Shown: in pieces, positions 1 to 8,510 of the stretch | Layout: every line of letters starts with the position of its first letter | How positions within the stretch are numbered: position 1 is the stretch's first letter | Assembly: GCA_902491415.1 (NCBI GenBank) | Contig: CABUHP010000034.1 | Location: forward strand, 1 to 11,348 | Length of the DNA: 11,348 nt | Source: an uncultured Collinsella sp. | Lineage (GTDB): Bacteria > Actinomycetota > Coriobacteriia > Coriobacteriales > Coriobacteriaceae | Direction: 5' to 3' | Notes under the pieces: generated by a model | Seen by the model: the letters and a program-made list of their open reading frames with translations, nothing else | Database searches by the model: none | Told to the model about the DNA's origin: nothing | Position numbers and translations under genes: made by a program

Positions 1-95
1 TTCTCTCCGGAATATTCCGCAGGACGCAAAGAGGCTCCGCAGCGCGAAGCGCGATGCGGAGCCTCTTTGCATGTCCGAGGACGTTCCGGAGAGAA
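1..95. repeat. Nested inverted repeat downstream of groEL
   Basis: Outer arms TTCTCTCCGGAA (1-12) and TTCCGGAGAGAA (84-95) are perfect inverse complements. They enclose a second perfect 15-bp stem (26-40 with 56-70), and a GCGC-GAA-GCGC mini-hairpin sits at its tip (42-52). GGAC (22-25) can also pair with GTCC (73-76) across a two-base bulge, so nearly the whole segment can fold into one long hairpin. The left edge is the window edge, so the element may continue. Confidence 0.7.
22..76 (-). terminator. Probable groEL transcript end hairpin
   Basis: A perfect 15-bp GC-rich stem, GCAAAGAGGCTCCGC (26-40) with its complement at 56-70, lies about 75 bp past the groEL stop on the minus strand. No clean U-tract follows in either direction. 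It may therefore act as a weak or bidirectional terminator or as an mRNA 3' stabiliser. Position and stability support the call; the missing T-run weakens it. Confidence 0.45.
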
Positions 96-146
96 GTCCC
101 CGTCCCGCCCCCGGATTCCCGGTGGGAGTTCTAGACCTTGTCGGCC

Positions 147-1862
<1,716 letters not shown>

Positions 1863-1880
1863 TCAGAGATTCTGACGAGA

Positions 1881-2174
1881 CTAGGCCTCGACGACAGCGT
1901 AGATGTCGTCGGCGCGCATCAGCAGATACTTCTCGCCGTCGACCTTGACCTCGTTGCCACCGAACTTACCGTAGATGACAACGTCGCCGACCTTGACGTC
2001 CATGGGGATGCGCTCACCCTTGTCGTTGACCTTGCCGGCGCCCACGGCAACGATGGTGCCGCGCTGCGGCTTCTCCTGAGCGTTGCTGGCGATATACAGA
2101 CCAGAAGCGGTCTTCTGCTCGGCCTCGTCGGGCTTGACCAGAACACGATCTGCAAGCGGCTTCAAAGACGACAT
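1881..2174 (-). CDS. groES: Co-chaperonin GroES (Hsp10, 10 kDa chaperonin)
   Basis: 97-residue co-chaperonin that caps the GroEL ring as a heptameric lid. It begins MSSLKPLADRVLVKPDEAEQ, the standard Cpn10 N-terminal strand, followed by KTASGLYI and the GroEL-binding mobile-loop region (about residues 20-35). It continues through GTIVAVGAG (39-47) and VGDVVIYGKFGG (62-73) and ends with the LLMRADDIYAVVE C-terminal strand. Length is normal for the family. The reading frame stays open to 2375, but Cpn10 homology starts at the ATG at 2174, which has GGAGGAG (minus-strand sense) within 2181-2188 a few bases upstream. This start is therefore preferred over the longer one. It is the first gene of the groES-groEL operon, with groEL starting 96 bp downstream. 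Confidence 0.97.
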   Translation of the reverse strand: MSSLKPLADRVLVKPDEAEQKTASGLYIASNAQEKPQRGTIVAVGAGKVNDKGERIPMDVKVGDVVIYGKFGGNEVKVDGEKYLLMRADDIYAVVEA

Positions 2175-2202
2175 GCTTGTCTCCTCCTTTTTGGGCCGCG
2201 CG

Positions 2203-2211
2203 GTTATACCA
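2203..2211 (-). promoter_or_regulatory. Candidate extended -10 of the groES promoter
   Basis: On the minus strand TGGTATAAC matches an extended -10 (TGn plus TATAAC). It lies about 30 bases upstream of the groES ATG, giving a very short leader. No convincing -35 is visible at 17 bp. A second GTATAACC copy lies 65 bp further upstream (2267-2274). Neither a canonical CIRCE nor an obvious HAIR operator is seen nearby. Confidence 0.3.
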
Positions 2212-2302
2212 CGCGAATTAACCCTTTTTTGTTTGCGTACGCGTTGAATGGTACCCACGAATGGCGGGTTATACAACACGGAGTCAAAAAATCTTATTTT
2301 TT

Positions 2303-2533
2303 GGCACTTAGATTTTCTGAATGCCGGGGGATAACTTAGCGGTGACTCCCGTGTGGCTCCGGAGGGGCGGGGCATAAGGTTTCCTGCTCGGGCAGTCCTG
2401 CTCGCACGAAGGCCACATTAAGTGGCCTTCGGCTCGTGCGGAACTCGCGATAAACCTTATGCCCCGCCCCTCCGGAGCCACACGGGAGGCAGGTTAACTA
2501 ATTCGGGCCCGGCATTCAGAAAAGTCAGTGCAG
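2303..2533. repeat. Large imperfect inverted repeat (possible MITE-like or structured intergenic element)
   Basis: The core is a perfect 37-bp inverted repeat, 2346-2382 against 2452-2488. It encloses a second hairpin, CGAAGGCCAC (2407-2416) with GTGGCCTTCG (2422-2431) and loop ATTAA. The symmetry resumes outside the core: TTTTCTGAATGCCGGG (2313-2328) pairs perfectly with 2508-2523. With small gaps it continues to GCACT near 2305-2309 and AGTGC near 2528-2532. The stretches 2329-2345 and 2489-2507 match poorly. No protein-coding gene is apparent and no target-site duplication was recognised at the ends. The left end lies upstream of the groES promoter region. Symmetry is seen directly; mobility is inference. 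Confidence 0.75.
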
Positions 2534-2556
2534 CAAAATGGCGATGCAGATGTTGC

Positions 2557-2591
2557 GAACAAGAAAGGGGCACGTTGCTGAAACGTGCCCC
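2557..2591 (-). terminator. Rho-independent terminator of the YtcJ-type amidohydrolase gene
   Basis: Minus-strand stem GGGGCACGTT, loop TCAGC, complement AACGTGCCCC (plus 2567-2591), followed by the T-rich TTTCTTGTT (2558-2566). It lies 20 bp past the stop codon of the gene ending at 2611, the expected position for its terminator. Confidence 0.85.
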
Positions 2592-2610
2592 CTATGAGTG
2601 GGGTATGAGG

Positions 2611-4260
2611 CTAGCGCTCGTAGATTACGTTACCTGCCAGGTAGGTGGCCTGAACCTTGGTGGCTTGCAGTTCTTGGGGGTCGATGGTGAGTGGGTTTTG
2701 ATCCAGGACTACCAGGTCGGCGTATTTGCCGGGTTCCAGGCTGCCGAGGTTTTGCTCGTCGCCCGCTGCGTACGCGCTGCCCAGGGTGTAGTTGCGCAGG
2801 GCTGTTGCTGCATCGATGCGCTCGCTCGGCAGCCAGCCGCCCTCGGGCCAGTGGCTTTTGGGGTCCTGGCGCGTGATAGCCGTGTAGAGCACGTTCATGC
2901 TGGTAACAGCTGTGATAGGGCTGTCGGTACCGAAGGCTTGGCGAATGCCGCGCTGCTTATAGGTCGCAAACGGCCACATGATGCGGCTGCGCTCCAGGCC
3001 CAGATCGCGCTCGGGGCCGCCCGGGTCGAGTGTAATGTGACAGGGCTGGCTCGAGGCAACGACGTTAAGCTTGCGTAGACGATCGATGTCCTCGGGCAAG
3101 AGGTTCTCCAGATGCTCGAGCGTGTTATGACTGTGCTGGGGCAGGCCATACAGTTCGGCGGCCTCCTCAAAGATATCGAGCGCGGCATGGATGGCACCGT
3201 CGCCGATGACGTGGATGCGCACGGTGTGACCGCGCTCCGCGGCAGCGAGGACCAGTTTGCGCATACGCTCGGCCGGAACCGTCAGACGGCCCTGGTCGCC
3301 CGGGAAGCGCGGGTTGGTATAGGGCTCGGTGAGATAGGCCGTGTGTTCGCTCGACACGCCGTCGAAGAACTGCTTAAAGCCTGGCGCCGAAAGCAGCGCG
3401 TTGTTCGCGTAACGTACCTGCAGCTCTTCCAAGCGCGATTGGTCATCCAGCAGCGTGGGAAACAAATGGGCTCGGATGCCCAACTTGCCGGCTGCCTGCA
3501 GTTTGTCGTAGACGTCGTCGCGGATAAAATCGCAGCCCGGCATGGGCATGAGCGACATATCGCAGATCGAGGTGATGCCCTGCTCGGCCATACGCCTCAT
3601 TTGATCGGAGTAAGCGCTTGCAATGCGATCCTCCCCCAGCCACTCAAGGCAGCGCGGCAGCAGCTGCATGGCAGCCGCCTCGTGAGCGATACCCGTGAGC
3701 TCGCCGTTTGCGTCCTTGTCGTAGCTACCGCCCGCTGGCGGCTCGCTGTCGCGTGTGACGCCGAGCGCCTCGAGTGCGCGGCTGTTGAGCCACAGCGTGT
3801 GCCCGTCGCCCGAATACATAACGCAGGGACGATCGGGGAATGCCGCATCGAGCGACGCCTTGGTAGGATGCTCGGGCGGGTCCCAACGGTAGTCGCGCCA
3901 GCCCTGCGTCACAACCCAAGCGTCGTCGGGCAGGTCCTGGGAAAACTCGAGCGCATGTTGCACCAGCGCCGCCTCGGACGTGCCCATATCCATGAGCATG
4001 TACGGCGAGGAACCGACCGAGGTATGGAAGAAGTGCAGATGAGCGTCATGGAAACCGGGGCAGACAAACTGCTCGCCGTAGTCGATAACCGACGTGGCGG
4101 CAGGAGCGGCGGCGATCACGTCATCGGGCGCACCGACTGCGACGATACGGTCGCCTGCGATGGCAATCGCCAGCTCGCGGGCGGTATCGATGCCGTCTTG
4201 CGCGGTAAAGACGTTCTTGGAACGGATAATCCGATCGATATGCTGCATGGGCATCCCCAT
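2611..4260 (-). CDS. YtcJ-type metal-dependent amidohydrolase (Amidohydro_3 family)
   Basis: 549-residue cytosolic enzyme of the amidohydrolase superfamily. The family hydrolyses amide or related bonds with metal bound in a TIM barrel; the substrate here is unknown. Visible landmarks are an N-terminal beta-sandwich strand region (IIRSKNVFTA), the metal-binding HDAHLH (residues 71-76, H74 and H76), KQFFDG (296-301) where the family usually has K-x-x-x-DG, HVIGDGAIH (350-358, His350), LEHLE (381-385) and GTDSPIT (444-450, Asp446). A C-terminal LGSLEPGKYADLVVLDQNP block is typical of the fold. Length is usual for YtcJ/NfdA-like proteins. The open frame continues upstream, but homology begins here. 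Three in-frame ATGs (4260, 4254, 4248) compete and none has a strong Shine-Dalgarno, so the start is uncertain by 12 bases. It is divergent from the M20 gene and followed by a good terminator. Confidence 0.88.
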   Translation of the reverse strand: MGMPMQHIDRIIRSKNVFTAQDGIDTARELAIAIAGDRIVAVGAPDDVIAAAPAATSVIDYGEQFVCPGFHDAHLHFFHTSVGSSPYMLMDMGTSEAALVQHALEFSQDLPDDAWVVTQGWRDYRWDPPEHPTKASLDAAFPDRPCVMYSGDGHTLWLNSRALEALGVTRDSEPPAGGSYDKDANGELTGIAHEAAAMQLLPRCLEWLGEDRIASAYSDQMRRMAEQGITSICDMSLMPMPGCDFIRDDVYDKLQAAGKLGIRAHLFPTLLDDQSRLEELQVRYANNALLSAPGFKQFFDGVSSEHTAYLTEPYTNPRFPGDQGRLTVPAERMRKLVLAAAERGHTVRIHVIGDGAIHAALDIFEEAAELYGLPQHSHNTLEHLENLLPEDIDRLRKLNVVASSQPCHITLDPGGPERDLGLERSRIMWPFATYKQRGIRQAFGTDSPITAVTSMNVLYTAITRQDPKSHWPEGGWLPSERIDAATALRNYTLGSAYAAGDEQNLGSLEPGKYADLVVLDQNPLTIDPQELQATKVQATYLAGNVIYER

Positions 4261-4336
4261 CTCTGGCAGGAAATTCAACACCCCCGAGTGTACTCCCCCG
4301 CCCTTGCAACAAAACCCCAAGCGGCAAACGGCAACT

Positions 4337-4365
4337 TTACCAGCCCTAGCGGCAGGTGGCATACT
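4337..4365 (+). promoter_or_regulatory. Candidate promoter of the M20 amidohydrolase gene
   Basis: TTACCA (4337-4342), 17-bp spacer, CATACT (4360-4365) with an upstream TGG giving an extended -10. It is positioned for a leader of roughly 45 nt before the ATG at 4417. Each box matches the sigma-70 consensus at 4 of 6 positions. It lies in the 156-bp region shared with the divergent YtcJ-type gene. Confidence 0.4.
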
Positions 4366-4416
4366 GGAGAGAGCCTGTACGATTTTGCGATCAACCCAGC
4401 AAGGAGCAAATCGACC

Positions 4417-5880
4417 ATGACGAAGACCAAGGCACAGCAGATTATGGCGGCGACCGAGGCTCGCGCGGCTGACGACGTCACCGCAGCCATCAAAGATATC
4501 GCTACCGAGTTTGAACCCTATATCATCAAGCAGCGCCGGCACTTCCATAAGCACCCGGAGCTGAGCCTTGCCGAGGAGCGCACGACCTCCGACATCGCCA
4601 ACCAGCTCGACGCCATGAATATCCCCTACGAGCGTCCGCTCAAGACCGGCTTGGTGGCAACGCTTCGCGGTACCGCGCCGGATGCCTACCGCGAGGACGG
4701 CACGCCACGCCGCCGCATCCTGCTGCGCGCCGACATCGACGCCCTGCCCGTCACCGAGCAGACCGGCGAGGAGTTCGCCAGCGTCAACGAGGGCTGCATG
4801 CACGCCTGCGGCCATGACTGCCACATCGCCATGATGCTCGGCACGCTGCAAATCCTGCGCCATATGACCGACGACATCCACGGCGAAGTCCGCATCGTCT
4901 TCCAGCCCAGTGAGGAAAACGGCCAGGGCGCCAAGCTCATGATCGGCACGGGCGTGCTCGACGGCGTCGATGGTGCCTACGCCGCGCATATCTGGAGCGA
5001 GGTTGACGCCGGCACCGTGAGCTGCGAGCCCGGACCGCGCATGGCCAATACCGACTGGTTCCGCATCGACGTCCGCGGCACCTCGTGCCACGGCGCCATG
5101 CCCCAGCGCGGCCACGACGCCGTTATGGTTGCCGCCGAGATCGTCAATGCCCTGCAGACCATCGTTTCGCGCGAAATCAGCCCATACGAGCCGGCCGTCA
5201 TCACCGTCGGCGAGCTGCATGGCGGAACCGCGCGCAACGTTATCGCCGGCACGGCCTACCTCGCCGGCACAGTGCGCACCTACGGCGATTCGACCCACGA
5301 GGAAATGCCGGAGCTTATGCGCCGCATCGTGGAGCATACTGCGGCCGCCTTGGGCGCCGAGGCAGAGCTCACCGACTACACCATCGCAAACTACAAGGTC
5401 GAAAACGACGCGGGCTCGAGCGAGCGCTGCCGTCAGGCTGTCATCAAATGTCTTGGCCCCACCGGCCAGGGTCATTACCGCGGTACGCTTTCGGGCGAGG
5501 ATTTTTCGGAGTACCTGCGTCGCGTACCGGGCGTGCTCGCCTTTGTAGGTACGCGCAACCCCAAGATTGGCGCCACGTACGCCCAACATTCCTGCTTCTA
5601 CAAGATCGACGAGACCGTGCTGGCAAAGGGCTCCATGGTGGCCGCCCAGTATGCTATCGACTTTTTGGCCGAGCCCACGCAAGAGGAGCTCGACGGCCCC
5701 GCGATTACCGCGGTCGCCGAAACCAACCCCGATCTGGCCGCCAAGTTGCGCTCTGCCAAGGCGACGACCGCCGAGGCTCGCGACGCCATCCATGATGCCC
5801 GAACGGCTCGCCATGCCGCGATCAAGGGCATCCACGACGCACGCGCTGCTGCACGCCGCGAGGAGAAGCACGACGAGTAG
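4417..5880 (+). CDS. M20-family metal-dependent amidohydrolase (N-acyl-amino-acid/hippurate hydrolase type)
   Basis: 487-residue di-metal hydrolase of the M20D type, whose members cleave N-acyl or other amides of amino acids; the exact substrate is not predictable. Seen in order: RRHFHKHPELSLAE (40-53), LLRADIDALPVTEQTG (102-117), the metal-binding ACGHDCH (130-136, C131 and H133), SEEN (165-168, the catalytic and metal-binding Glu pair), AAH (189-191), the dimerisation-domain CHGAMPQRGHDAV (224-236), NVIAGTAYLAGTVRT (274-288), and the late ligand in YAQHSCFY (H391). All expected ligands are present. ATG at 4417 follows AAGGAG (4401-4406) at 10 nt. Residues from about 421 on form a charged, Ala/Arg-rich tail with a 14-residue near-repeat (ARDAIHDARTARHA, then AIKGIHDARAAARR) that M20 enzymes normally lack. 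The long open frame upstream of 4417 is antisense to the neighbouring gene and was not used. Confidence 0.92.
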   Translation: MTKTKAQQIMAATEARAADDVTAAIKDIATEFEPYIIKQRRHFHKHPELSLAEERTTSDIANQLDAMNIPYERPLKTGLVATLRGTAPDAYREDGTPRRRILLRADIDALPVTEQTGEEFASVNEGCMHACGHDCHIAMMLGTLQILRHMTDDIHGEVRIVFQPSEENGQGAKLMIGTGVLDGVDGAYAAHIWSEVDAGTVSCEPGPRMANTDWFRIDVRGTSCHGAMPQRGHDAVMVAAEIVNALQTIVSREISPYEPAVITVGELHGGTARNVIAGTAYLAGTVRTYGDSTHEEMPELMRRIVEHTAAALGAEAELTDYTIANYKVENDAGSSERCRQAVIKCLGPTGQGHYRGTLSGEDFSEYLRRVPGVLAFVGTRNPKIGATYAQHSCFYKIDETVLAKGSMVAAQYAIDFLAEPTQEELDGPAITAVAETNPDLAAKLRSAKATTAEARDAIHDARTARHAAIKGIHDARAAARREEKHDE

Positions 5881-5915
5881 TCGTCACACCCATCCATAAC
5901 AGCCTGGCTAAAGCA

Positions 5916-5953
5916 GAGCGGGGGCGGACGTATCGAAACGTCCGCCCCCGCTC
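5916..5953. terminator. Bidirectional hairpin terminator between convergent genes
   Basis: Perfect 16-bp stem GAGCGGGGGCGGACGT (5916-5931) with its complement at 5938-5953, loop ATCGAA. It lies 35 bp after the M20 stop on the plus strand and 58 bp after the stop of the convergent minus-strand gene. Only short T-runs follow: ATTTGT on the plus side, and TGCTTT on the minus side. Stem strength and position make it a likely terminator for both. Confidence 0.75.
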
Positions 5954-5964
5954 ATTTGTCAAGC

Positions 5965-6000
5965 GCTATTTCTACCATTTCTACCCCGTCCCCAAATAGC
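5965..6000. repeat. Short tandem repeat inside a small inverted repeat
   Basis: ATTTCTACC occurs twice in direct tandem (5968-5976, 5977-5985). The segment is bounded by GCTATTT (5965-5971) and AAATAGC (5994-6000), which can pair. It sits between the bidirectional terminator and the stop of the zinc-ribbon membrane protein gene. Function unknown. Confidence 0.6.
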
Positions 6001-6011
6001 AGGCGGCGTGG

Positions 6012-7295
6012 CTACTCGTCCTGAGGCTCCTCGTCGGAGCTTGGCTCGGACGCCGGCTCAGGTGCAGGTGCCGGCTCAGGCTCAGGCTCAGGTGCAGGCT
6101 CGGACTCAGATGCCGTCTCAGGCTCGGGCGCCGGCTCAGGCTCGGTCGCGGGAGCGGGTGCAGGTGCCGGCGAAGCATCCGGAGCACCGTAACCCGAAGG
6201 GGTGGACTTCTTCTCGAAGGGCAATACAAAAGTCAGGACGTCGTCCTTATCCTCATCGGCCCACTCGCTTGCATAGCGTGCGGCCCAATAGCCAACGGCA
6301 CGGTGCTTGAGCATCTTGCCAAAGACCGTAAGAAATACGGTGACGAAAGCGACCAGCACCAAGAACAGCGCGAGCGTGACGCCACCGCCGGTAACAATTG
6401 CCTCAATACCCGTAGGACGATAGTAGTAGCTATACATACCGACAGAGGCAATGGCGCCAAAGACGACCGTCAAGATCCATGTGACAACGTTGGCGACCAG
6501 GCCCGTCAAAAACTCGGGAAGGAACGAAGCACAGAACAGCTTGGTCTTGTTGTGCTTAAACGCCGCCCAGACCTTATCGAGCGAAAACGCGCTCTCGACA
6601 CGCCCGGTCACCGCAAAGTGCATCACGGCGATGTCGGCGAACATCTTAAAGAAGACACCCAGAATCGCCGAGGCAATTAGCGCCAGGACAAGCAGGCCGA
6701 GCGAACCGAACAGCGCAGCCTCGAGTGCATAGGAGCCGTAATAAGAATACGAGCCCGCGGCGCCAATTACCACGCCCTCCACCAGCGAAAGCACTACACC
6801 GATAACGGGAATGGCAGCGATAACCTCGAGCACGACCGAAATAACGCTCGAAAAGACTCCGAGACCAAACGACGTGGAACGCATGAGTGGACGGTCCATG
6901 CCGTCATCGACCTTGAGCGAAAGATCACGGCCCCACTCGATACCAAAGCCGGAACCACACACACTCGCAATGCAAGCTGCCAAAAAGCCGATGGCAGCCG
7001 CAATGCCGCCAATAACGGGAATAAACAACACGAGCACCGACACAACGCAAATCAGCGCCGGCAAAAACGCGATTTGGCATACACGCTGAAGCACGCCCGG
7101 AGTCTTGGTCATATCTTGGAACGCCTGAGCCACACAGCCCTTTGGCGCATTCGCCACGGGCGGTTGCGGAACAAACTGCTGGGGCTGAGGCTGTCCCTGG
7201 GGAGCGGGGCCAGAGGCACCGGCATTAGGAGCACCACACACGCCGCAGAACTTGTCGTTATCGCCCATGGGGGCGCCACACTGCGAGCAGAACAT
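6012..7295 (-). CDS. Zinc-ribbon polytopic membrane protein, probable DUF4013 family
   Basis: 427-residue membrane protein of unknown function. The N-terminus MFCSQCGAPMGDNDKFCGVC is a double CxxC zinc ribbon (C3, C6, C17, C20). A Pro/Gln-rich linker follows (about 28-50). The central part, about 70-330, carries several hydrophobic segments (near 73-115, 145-185, 190-220, 258-288, 305-328) with Gly- and Tyr-rich connections. The stretch AVTGRVESAFSLDKVW (228-243) resembles the conserved block of DUF4013 proteins, a recalled similarity rather than a search result. The C-terminal tail (about 370-427) is low complexity in Ala, Pro and Glu, probably disordered. The frame is open further upstream, but the ATG at 7295 fits the zinc ribbon and has AAGGG eight bases before it, so it is preferred. 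It lies 149 bp downstream of the YitT-family gene with no obvious terminator between them, so co-transcription is possible. Confidence 0.75.
   Translation of the reverse strand: MFCSQCGAPMGDNDKFCGVCGAPNAGASGPAPQGQPQPQQFVPQPPVANAPKGCVAQAFQDMTKTPGVLQRVCQIAFLPALICVVSVLVLFIPVIGGIAAAIGFLAACIASVCGSGFGIEWGRDLSLKVDDGMDRPLMRSTSFGLGVFSSVISVVLEVIAAIPVIGVVLSLVEGVVIGAAGSYSYYGSYALEAALFGSLGLLVLALIASAILGVFFKMFADIAVMHFAVTGRVESAFSLDKVWAAFKHNKTKLFCASFLPEFLTGLVANVVTWILTVVFGAIASVGMYSYYYRPTGIEAIVTGGGVTLALFLVLVAFVTVFLTVFGKMLKHRAVGYWAARYASEWADEDKDDVLTFVLPFEKKSTPSGYGAPDASPAPAPAPATEPEPAPEPETASESEPAPEPEPEPAPAPEPASEPSSDEEPQDE
6039..6167 (-). repeat. Low-complexity repeat encoding the Ala/Pro/Glu tail
   Basis: Degenerate six-base-period DNA, with many GGCTCAGG or GGTGCAGG units on the plus strand, encodes about 43 residues of alternating Pro with Ala or Glu (for example APAPEPASEP). 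It is within the coding frame of the zinc-ribbon membrane protein. Such tracts are prone to length change by replication slippage. Confidence 0.8.
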
Positions 7296-7444
7296 AGAAT
7301 CATCCCTTCGTATCTTGAACGAATCACTTGGATCGCAAACGATGTCTTTAGCATCATTATTGCCCAATGTGGGGTCAAATACTCAAAGATGACCGATTTG
7401 CAAGGTACGCGGCGCCAGCAGGCGGTTCGTTGAATATGTCTGTG

Positions 7445-8467
7445 CTAGTTCGTTCCGCGGAAGCCCTTGCCGACGATCTCGGAGCTGTCGACGATCGTGA
7501 TAAAGGCACCCGGATCGACTTCGCGCGCATAGCGGCGTAGTTGCACGGCCTCGCGACGGCTCAGCACGCTCATGATCACCGTCACGCACTTGCCCGAGAA
7601 GGCACCGTAGCCGCGACTGATGGTCGCTGTGCGGTTGAGATGCTTGACGATAAACTCCTCGACTTTGCGCGGCTCGGAGCAAATGACCGTGCAGACTTTG
7701 CGCAGGTGAATGCTCTCAATGGCTTTGTCGACCACAAGCGTCTTGGCAAACAGGCCGAGCACGCAGTACAGACCGACACGCGGGCCATACAAAAAGGCCG
7801 CGATGGCCACGATGCCGATATCAACCAACAGCAGCGCGCGGCCAATCTCGAGCGTCGTGCGGCGCTTGAGGATCATGGCAAGAATGTCCGTGCCGCCCGT
7901 CGAGGCGCCAATATCAAAGACAATAGCGCTGCCGAGCGCCGGCAAGATGACGGCAAAGCACAGGTCGAGCCACATATCACCCGTCAGAGAGACATCGGTC
8001 GGAATAAAAAGCTCAAACAGCGAAACATAGGCCGAAAGCGCAAACGAGGCGAAGACGCTCCACAGGATTGCCTTGCGCTCCAAAAAGATAAAGCCCAAGA
8101 CGACGAGAACCACGTTGATAATCCACATAAAAACGCCGACGGGCAGGGTCGGGAACAGCGTGGACAGAATGACCGACACGCCCGAGGTGCCGCCAAAAGC
8201 AAAGTGATTAGGGGTTTTAAACGCAACGATGGCGAAGGCCGTAAGAATCAGGCCCAGATTGAGCTCGGCAAAAAAGCGCGGGAAGCCCGGCTCCTGGCTG
8301 CGCTTTTGACCGACACGCTCGCCGCGCTCGATATCGGTGCGATCAACCACGCGCTCCATCGGCACCACGGGAGGACGATGCACCTCCTCGGCAGCACGCG
8401 ATGCCGCCTCTGCCGCGGCGGCCTCAATCGCCCATGCCTTGCTTTCTGTTTCGTGCTCGTCGGCCAT
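7445..8467 (-). CDS. YitT family membrane protein (YitT_membrane plus DUF2179)
   Basis: 340-residue integral membrane protein of the YitT/YpjC/YqfU type; family members are often called transporter-like but a substrate is not established. Residues 1-62 are a charged, Ala-rich cytoplasmic extension, longer than usual. The membrane domain runs about 66-245 with FGGTSGVSVILSTLFP (91-106), hydrophobic segments near 110-130, 135-155 and 168-188, the characteristic GASTGGTDILAMIL (187-200), and LVDIGIVAIAAFLYGP (214-229). The C-terminal DUF2179 domain (about 255-335) contains ISRGYGAFSGK and ends in VDPGAFITIVDSSEIVGKGF, both typical of the family. ATG at 8467 has GAGGGG (8477-8482) at 9 nt. It lies upstream of the zinc-ribbon gene on the same strand. 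Confidence 0.9.
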   Translation of the reverse strand: MADEHETESKAWAIEAAAAEAASRAAEEVHRPPVVPMERVVDRTDIERGERVGQKRSQEPGFPRFFAELNLGLILTAFAIVAFKTPNHFAFGGTSGVSVILSTLFPTLPVGVFMWIINVVLVVLGFIFLERKAILWSVFASFALSAYVSLFELFIPTDVSLTGDMWLDLCFAVILPALGSAIVFDIGASTGGTDILAMILKRRTTLEIGRALLLVDIGIVAIAAFLYGPRVGLYCVLGLFAKTLVVDKAIESIHLRKVCTVICSEPRKVEEFIVKHLNRTATISRGYGAFSGKCVTVIMSVLSRREAVQLRRYAREVDPGAFITIVDSSEIVGKGFRGTN

Positions 8468-8510
8468 TACGGCAACCCCTCGTTAACAATTTGGAAACAA
8501 TGCGCCCATT

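Noticed and set aside
3112..4416. Long upstream extension of the M20 gene's frame, antisense to the YtcJ-type gene
   Set aside because: M20 homology begins just after the ATG at 4417, which has a good ribosome site. The upstream part lies opposite a well-supported enzyme gene.
4261..5871. N-terminal extension of the YtcJ-type protein to 1086 residues
   Set aside because: The extra part is antisense to the M20 gene and has no amidohydrolase similarity. The protein has full family length from 4260.
5957..5962. TTGACA on the minus strand as a -35 box
   Set aside because: It lies downstream of the zinc-ribbon gene stop. The -10 position falls in the strong terminator hairpin and no gene follows on that strand nearby.
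7345..7386. TTGAGT/TTGACC with ATAATG or TAAAGA as a promoter for the zinc-ribbon gene
   Set aside because: No pair of boxes gives a 16-18 bp spacing. The gene may instead be read from the YitT-family gene upstream.
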